Of a DNA stretch of 64,000 nt, positions 59,855 to 64,000 are shown in pieces. Position 1 is the stretch's first letter. Every line of letters begins with the position of its first letter. A program made the position numbers and the translations under genes. Source of the stretch: DSBN01 sp041686355 (GTDB lineage: Bacteria; Spirochaetota; Spirochaetia; DSM-16054; Sediminispirochaetaceae); assembly GCA_041686355.1 (NCBI GenBank), contig JAWLDZ010000004.1, positions 1 through 64,000 on the forward strand, read 5' to 3'. The notes beneath the pieces are model-generated. The model was not told the origin of the DNA. It searched no databases and worked only from the letters and a program-made list of their open reading frames with translations.

Positions 59855-61135
59855 ATGACCCTGTACGAGGATATCTACCATGAAATAAGGCAATCTATAA
59901 AAGAGGGACGTTTTGCTCCTGGGGCTCGTTTACCTTCAATTCGTGATATAGCTGAACAGCGTGGCTGTAATAAGTTGACGGTGAAAAAGGCTTATGACCG
60001 CCTTAAGGCACACAACTATATCGAAAATAGAGTTGGCAGCGGTTCCTTTGTACGGTACCCGGAGGACAGTGGCCCAAAAAGTCATCGAATATATCCCTTT
60101 CATTCGGCGTATGTGTCTGCGGATCTTTTTCCCACCCAGGAGGCGGCAGATATTATGCAGGACCTCTTCCGGGAAGAGGAGGGGCTGTTTGGCTCAGGAC
60201 CGATAGGCGGCGAGGCTGAACTAATTCAAGTTCTCTCGGCGCGGTATCGGGTTCCCGCGGCTACCTCGTTGATCATTAGCGGGGCCCAGCAGGGGCTCAA
60301 TCTATGCAGCAGCCTGTACAATCTCAAGATATCCGAACAGATGGTGTTCGAAGATCCAACTTATTCGGGAGCTATTTCGGTTTTTAGACCTCGCAAGTTT
60401 GTACCTCTGCTGCAGGATGGACCGGACTTGCAGGTGCTGAAAAGGCTGGCCACTGAGGGGGCCCGCTTTTTTTATACTATGCCGGAGGTCCATAATCCCA
60501 CCGGTATCAGTTATTCAAAAGAAAAAATTGAACAGATTGCCGAAATTGCGGAGGTCCACGATCTAATCTTAATTGAGGATGACTATTTATCCGAGTATCT
60601 CGATCGCACTCCTGTGCGGTTTGTTGATCTCATACCGGAGAGGACTATCTATATTAAAAGCCTGTCGAAGGTAACCGCCCCAGGAATTCGGCTTGGGTTT
60701 ATGACGGTACCTCCGGATCTATACAGCCAGGTGTTGTATAAAAAGTATTCAGCCGATATAGGGACAACCGCGCTAATGCAGAAATTCTTGACCCGCTTTA
60801 TTCAATCAGGCCGGCTCGACCAGCATATCGGGCATTGCAGGCGGGTTCTAGAGCAGCGTAAAAAAAGAATTACTGGAATTCTTTCAAAGCACTCTTATCT
60901 GCACCTCGATTGGGAGCAGGCGGGGTACAACTTGTGGATTCGAACCGAAATACCGATGAAAGTATCCGCTCCCCCATGGGCAGAGGGGAAAAACTTTTCC
61001 TTTTCTCCGGAGTTGCGCAACTATTTTCGACTCTCCTTATTAGGAATGGACAATGAGAGTTTTGAACATGGTGCGGCTTATCTTGATTCCCTGTTTGCCG
61101 CCCAGCATGCGGGTTTTCAGCGTCCGGTTTTATAA
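59855..61135 (+). CDS. MocR-type GntR/aminotransferase transcriptional regulator
   Basis: 426 residues. A GntR winged HTH (about 3-70, GARLPSIRDIAEQRGCNKLTVKKAYDRL) joined to an aspartate aminotransferase-like domain with the PLP pocket IEDDYLSEY near 243-251 and the lysine in SLSKVTAPGIRLG near 270-282. MocR proteins sense amino-acid or vitamin B6 related ligands. The target is unclear; no B6, GABA or taurine genes are adjacent. GAGGAACGT precedes the ATG. Confidence 0.92.
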   Translation: MTLYEDIYHEIRQSIKEGRFAPGARLPSIRDIAEQRGCNKLTVKKAYDRLKAHNYIENRVGSGSFVRYPEDSGPKSHRIYPFHSAYVSADLFPTQEAADIMQDLFREEEGLFGSGPIGGEAELIQVLSARYRVPAATSLIISGAQQGLNLCSSLYNLKISEQMVFEDPTYSGAISVFRPRKFVPLLQDGPDLQVLKRLATEGARFFYTMPEVHNPTGISYSKEKIEQIAEIAEVHDLILIEDDYLSEYLDRTPVRFVDLIPERTIYIKSLSKVTAPGIRLGFMTVPPDLYSQVLYKKYSADIGTTALMQKFLTRFIQSGRLDQHIGHCRRVLEQRKKRITGILSKHSYLHLDWEQAGYNLWIRTEIPMKVSAPPWAEGKNFSFSPELRNYFRLSLLGMDNESFEHGAAYLDSLFAAQHAGFQRPVL

Positions 61136-61181
61136 GTTTTATAGGTTTTATAGAAAGGGAATACTAAATGAGGAGTACTAG

Positions 61182-61964
61182 ATGAAGATTCGGATATTAG
61201 GGTCAGGCACTTCCAGCGGTATCCCTGTAATTGGATGCAGCTGTCCGGTCTGTACGTCCAATAATCCTAAAAACCGGCGTACCCGTGCTTCGGTGCTCAT
61301 TAGAACTGCGGAGAGCAGCCTGCTGATCGATACCGCTACCGAGTTTAGATTGCAAGCCCTCGAGGCTGGTGTACAGGGGATAGACGGGATTTTTTTCACC
61401 CATGCCCATGCCGATCATGTACATGGGCTCGATGATTTACGTCCATTAAGCCATCACAAGCCGATTGAAGTATTTGCCGACCCGGACACCAGAAAAGAAA
61501 TTGAAAATAGATTCAGTTACATATTCAGCCGAACGGGGCAGGGAGGGGGAGTACCTCAAATCCACATGAATAGCCTAGGCCGAGAAGCAGTGGACTTTGC
61601 CGATGTGAGAGTTCAGCCAGTACCGGTACTTCACGGCAGTCTGCCTATTTTGGGGTATCGTATAGGCTCATGTGCCTATTTAACCGACTGCAGTTCTATT
61701 CCCGAGGCAAGCTACCCGCTGTTGGAGGGTTTAGATGTACTGATAATCGATGCGCTTCGCTATCGTCCCCACCCAACCCACTTCAGCATAAATCAGGCCT
61801 TGGAAACAATTCAGCGAATTGCCCCGCAAAGGGCGTTTATGACTCATCTATGCCACAATGTGGAACACCGTATTCTGTCACGCCAACTTCCGGAGGGTAT
61901 TGAGCCGGCCTACGACGGACTGGAAATCGAGCTTGATTGCAACGAAAGGAACCCGTATACTTAA
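61182..61964 (+). CDS. MBL-fold metallohydrolase (PhnP-like)
   Basis: 260 residues. FTHAHADHVHGLDDLR near 69-84 is the HXHXDH zinc motif. GSGTSSGIPVIGCSCPVC near 6-23, TDCSSIPEA near 167-175 and TKxH-like MTHLCHNVEH near 221-230 agree with PhnP-type phosphodiesterases. Not within a phosphonate cluster, so a general cyclic phosphate or housekeeping role is more likely. AGGAGTACTAG precedes the ATG. Confidence 0.88.
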   Translation: MKIRILGSGTSSGIPVIGCSCPVCTSNNPKNRRTRASVLIRTAESSLLIDTATEFRLQALEAGVQGIDGIFFTHAHADHVHGLDDLRPLSHHKPIEVFADPDTRKEIENRFSYIFSRTGQGGGVPQIHMNSLGREAVDFADVRVQPVPVLHGSLPILGYRIGSCAYLTDCSSIPEASYPLLEGLDVLIIDALRYRPHPTHFSINQALETIQRIAPQRAFMTHLCHNVEHRILSRQLPEGIEPAYDGLEIELDCNERNPYT

Positions 61965-61968
61965 AACC

Positions 61969-62145
61969 ATGGAGACTACGGAAGATTTTGAAGTAATGAT
62001 TGAAGACTCTTTTCAAAGGCTCGAAGAAGTAGTTTCCAGTAACGCTTTGGAGCGTATATCGAGCTTAGAGCGTAAATTGGAACAACTAGAGCAGGAATTG
62101 GTCACTTTTCTTGAAGCAGAACCCTCAGAATCAAAAAGGGATTAG
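61969..62145 (+). CDS. Small acidic coiled-coil protein, unknown
   Basis: 58 residues, almost entirely a charged helix: SLERKLEQLEQELVTFLEAE. It starts five bases after the MBL stop without a good ribosome-binding site of its own (AAAGGAACC lies further upstream inside the MBL gene). It looks superficially like XseB but lacks that family's motifs. Could be a small structural or adaptor protein. Confidence 0.5.
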   Translation: METTEDFEVMIEDSFQRLEEVVSSNALERISSLERKLEQLEQELVTFLEAEPSESKRD

Positions 62146-62191
62146 ATTTTTGTTGAACTTACACCGCATTAATGCCGAAATACATACCAGG

Positions 62192-64000
62192 ATGAGACGT
62201 TTAATAATTCTCCTGCTGTTACTGTGTACTCCCCTGTTGATGCATGCTGAGGTAGAATTTCAAGGGTTACACTTATCACCTGAAAATCAGCTGCTTTTTT
62301 CTATAAAAGCAGATAGCCCCGCGTACGGCTCCTACCAGACGCTGTTTTCTCAAAATCTGGATAGTGGAGCGCTGCAGCAGCTCTCTTTTTTCCCTGAAAG
62401 GGTGAGCTATCTGGAGAAATCAAAACAGCTGCAGATACAGAACCGGTTTGGAATCTTTCGCAGTAGCTTAGGGGGAAGCAAGGGAATTTCTGCACCCAAG
62501 TTGGTAGAAGAGTTTCCCTCCTTCGCCGATGGCGAGGAGATATACTCAGGCAAAATTCGCCAAGTGGGCAGTTCACCTGACGGCCGTTATGTGCTTTTTA
62601 TTCGTCCTGATAATCATGCTTACGGTGAGCTGGTTCTGTTGGAGGTGGAAAACGGTACCAGCCACACTATTGCCGAAAAAATTACCGTATCATACGAGGA
62701 GCCGAATGCCCTCTGGGCACCGGATTCCCGTTATTTTGTGTACGAAAAGGCCGCCAAGTTATATTACTTTTCTATGAACCAGCTGCAGCGTAACGAAATA
62801 ATGGATGAAGAGTTGCGATTGATTGGTGATGGAACTTTGTCAAATGTACAGTGGACAAAGCAGAATCAGCTCTACTATATTGATGAGTCGGTGCTGTATC
62901 GGATTTTTAGCGCGGAGTTTTTTACACGCTCCTTTTACAGCGATCTTCTAGATGCAGGCCAGGTGGTTGGTAAAATACCATTTGATTTTGATTTTAATTT
63001 TGACAGTTTTTATGTGTCACCCGATGGGGCCAAGCTTTTGTTTAATAAGGGCGGTCGGAACCTTATACTGTATTACCTTAAGCAGGACGATTATTTGAGT
63101 ACCGGGTCCACTGTGTCTCTTCCCTATCTTTACCTGCCGCGTAATACCCGGGTGAAACGCCTTTTATGGTCTGAGGATGATATGATCACGGTTCTTACCG
63201 GAAGCATTCAGGGCGGGCAGAGTAATTCCTCCCTTTTCAGACTTGATTTAGCCCCACTGAAGGCCGGAGAGACTGACTCTCTTTCCTTCGAAAAAATAGG
63301 TGCAGAACAGGTGCAGGATATGGTGCTTGCCCCCGGAGGAGACCATGCAGCATTGATCTATCCGGATAGGGTGGAGGTAAAGCAGTATGATCGCTGGCAA
63401 ACCCAACAAACCCTAGACCATGCAGAACCAATACATGCTAACTGGACAGCCGAGGATGAGCTGATCGTATCGGGGCGACAATATATTAAACGCTATCGAC
63501 TCAATGAGATTGAGGATAAGTTGCTGAGCTTAAGTCAGCCGGGCAGCTATGGGTATAGCACCGATGGGGTAGTTTATACTCATATAGCCGGTGAATATTA
63601 TGGGTTTGATCGAGAAAACGGGTGGGAGCGGACCACCACAGATAATGTGGATATTAATGAGGCATCGATAGCCAACGAGGACTACCGGGTGTACCTGAAT
63701 AACAATCCTGAGGGACACAGTTATGCCAATATGATTATGGTGCGGCACATTCAGGAGTATAAAACCACCCAACTCGGAGCTCATACCGGCCATTCCTACG
63801 AGCCTTTTCCCGAAGAGGAGGAGCCGGTTAACTTTAAGAACTTCAGCCACGGTTCGAGGATCCGCCGTCGCGAGGTTGCTCTTGTATTTAATGCGATCGA
63901 TTCAATCGAAGGGCTGACTGAAATATTGAATACCCTCCACGATTACGGGCTTGAGAGTACCTTTTTTGTAAATGGCGAGTTCATGCGCCGCAATCCTGAA
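62192..64000 (+). CDS. Secreted beta-propeller protein with polysaccharide-deacetylase-like domain (partial)
   Basis: At least 603 residues; the gene runs off the window. Signal peptide MRRLIILLLLLCTPLLMHA. Residues about 20-540 are beta-rich, with repeats of the SPDGxxxLF and WSEDD type seen in TolB/WD40-like propellers. From about 560, RREVALVFNAIDS and STFFVNGEFMRRNP resemble the NodB polysaccharide deacetylase start, but the usual TFDDGP reads VFNAID. Probably periplasmic and active on cell-wall glycans, if the rest of the active site is present. In-frame TTG codons at 62150/62153 are alternative starts. Confidence 0.8.
   Translation, partial: MRRLIILLLLLCTPLLMHAEVEFQGLHLSPENQLLFSIKADSPAYGSYQTLFSQNLDSGALQQLSFFPERVSYLEKSKQLQIQNRFGIFRSSLGGSKGISAPKLVEEFPSFADGEEIYSGKIRQVGSSPDGRYVLFIRPDNHAYGELVLLEVENGTSHTIAEKITVSYEEPNALWAPDSRYFVYEKAAKLYYFSMNQLQRNEIMDEELRLIGDGTLSNVQWTKQNQLYYIDESVLYRIFSAEFFTRSFYSDLLDAGQVVGKIPFDFDFNFDSFYVSPDGAKLLFNKGGRNLILYYLKQDDYLSTGSTVSLPYLYLPRNTRVKRLLWSEDDMITVLTGSIQGGQSNSSLFRLDLAPLKAGETDSLSFEKIGAEQVQDMVLAPGGDHAALIYPDRVEVKQYDRWQTQQTLDHAEPIHANWTAEDELIVSGRQYIKRYRLNEIEDKLLSLSQPGSYGYSTDGVVYTHIAGEYYGFDRENGWERTTTDNVDINEASIANEDYRVYLNNNPEGHSYANMIMVRHIQEYKTTQLGAHTGHSYEPFPEEEEPVNFKNFSHGSRIRRREVALVFNAIDSIEGLTEILNTLHDYGLESTFFVNGEFMRRNPE

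Noticed and set aside
61969..62145. Exonuclease VII small subunit (XseB)
   Set aside because: Size and coiled coil fit, but the XseB motif is missing and no xseA is adjacent.

Overview
This window looks like part of the chromosome of an anaerobic, probably salt- or alkali-tolerant spirochaete. The best marker is a class I (archaeal-type) lysyl-tRNA synthetase at 47039-48610. Supporting signs are a periplasmic binding protein whose signal peptide ends in AFA-GGQQ, a bifurcating-type FeFe hydrogenase, ferredoxin-dependent 2-oxoacid oxidation, a Rnf/Nqr sodium pump and an Mrp sodium/proton antiporter. Oxygen defence is the anaerobe set of rubrerythrin, desulfoferrodoxin and rubredoxin. No rRNA, tRNA, CRISPR array, insertion sequence or prophage was seen. 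Gene density is high and nearly every gene looks intact.

Layout. 244-7079 (minus): one operon reading PII-like protein, PTS IIA-type protein, mrpE, F, G, an MbhD/MbhE-like subunit, mrpB, C and two D-type subunits. 7212-8589 (minus): an archaeal-type UMP kinase and a membrane protein. 8700-16518 (plus): TPR protein, LolA, RodZ-like protein, RimO, UvrD/PcrA helicase. 16544-20128 (plus): two small membrane proteins, L13, S9, RecX, two response regulators, acylphosphatase. 20294-24993: enolase (minus), then ProRS, a UPF0158-GNAT protein and a membrane protein (plus). 25048-31709 (minus): oligopeptide transporter OppABCDF and an XRE regulator. 31992-36398 (plus): rnfD, G, E, A and an NqrF-type subunit plus an unknown gene. 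36451-38753 (plus): WYL regulator, rubrerythrin, desulfoferrodoxin, rubredoxin. 38866-42300 (minus): MetH. 42491-45111 (plus): 2-oxoacid:ferredoxin oxidoreductase. 45225-49491: PAP2-like protein and RlpA (minus), LysS (plus), Era (minus). 49602-53033: ClpP and a secreted nuclease-fold lipoprotein (plus), RmuC and Rex (minus). 53370-58409 (plus): HndABCD-type hydrogenase with an embedded HATPase protein. 58518-64000 (plus): PIN-PhoH protein, MocR regulator, MBL hydrolase, a small coiled coil and a truncated propeller-deacetylase protein.

How the parts fit. 2-oxoacid oxidation would yield reduced ferredoxin. The Hnd hydrogenase could combine ferredoxin and NADH to make hydrogen, with Rex, encoded divergently, sensing NADH/NAD. 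The Nqr/Rnf-type complex would couple remaining redox energy to sodium export, and the Mrp antiporter would exchange sodium and protons. The Mrp operon carries its own two likely regulators.

The most unusual sequence signal is promoter placement. At nine genes on both strands a well-spaced -35/-10 pair ends only 5-10 bases before the start codon, so the mRNA should begin at or almost at the AUG (leaderless). Other genes in the window have ordinary leaders with Shine-Dalgarno sites. Other points of interest are the Nqr/Rnf hybrid without NqrA, RnfB or RnfC, a Rex with an extra CX4C loop, a long charged insertion in OppC, and a repeat shared between non-coding DNA and the mrpD reading frame.
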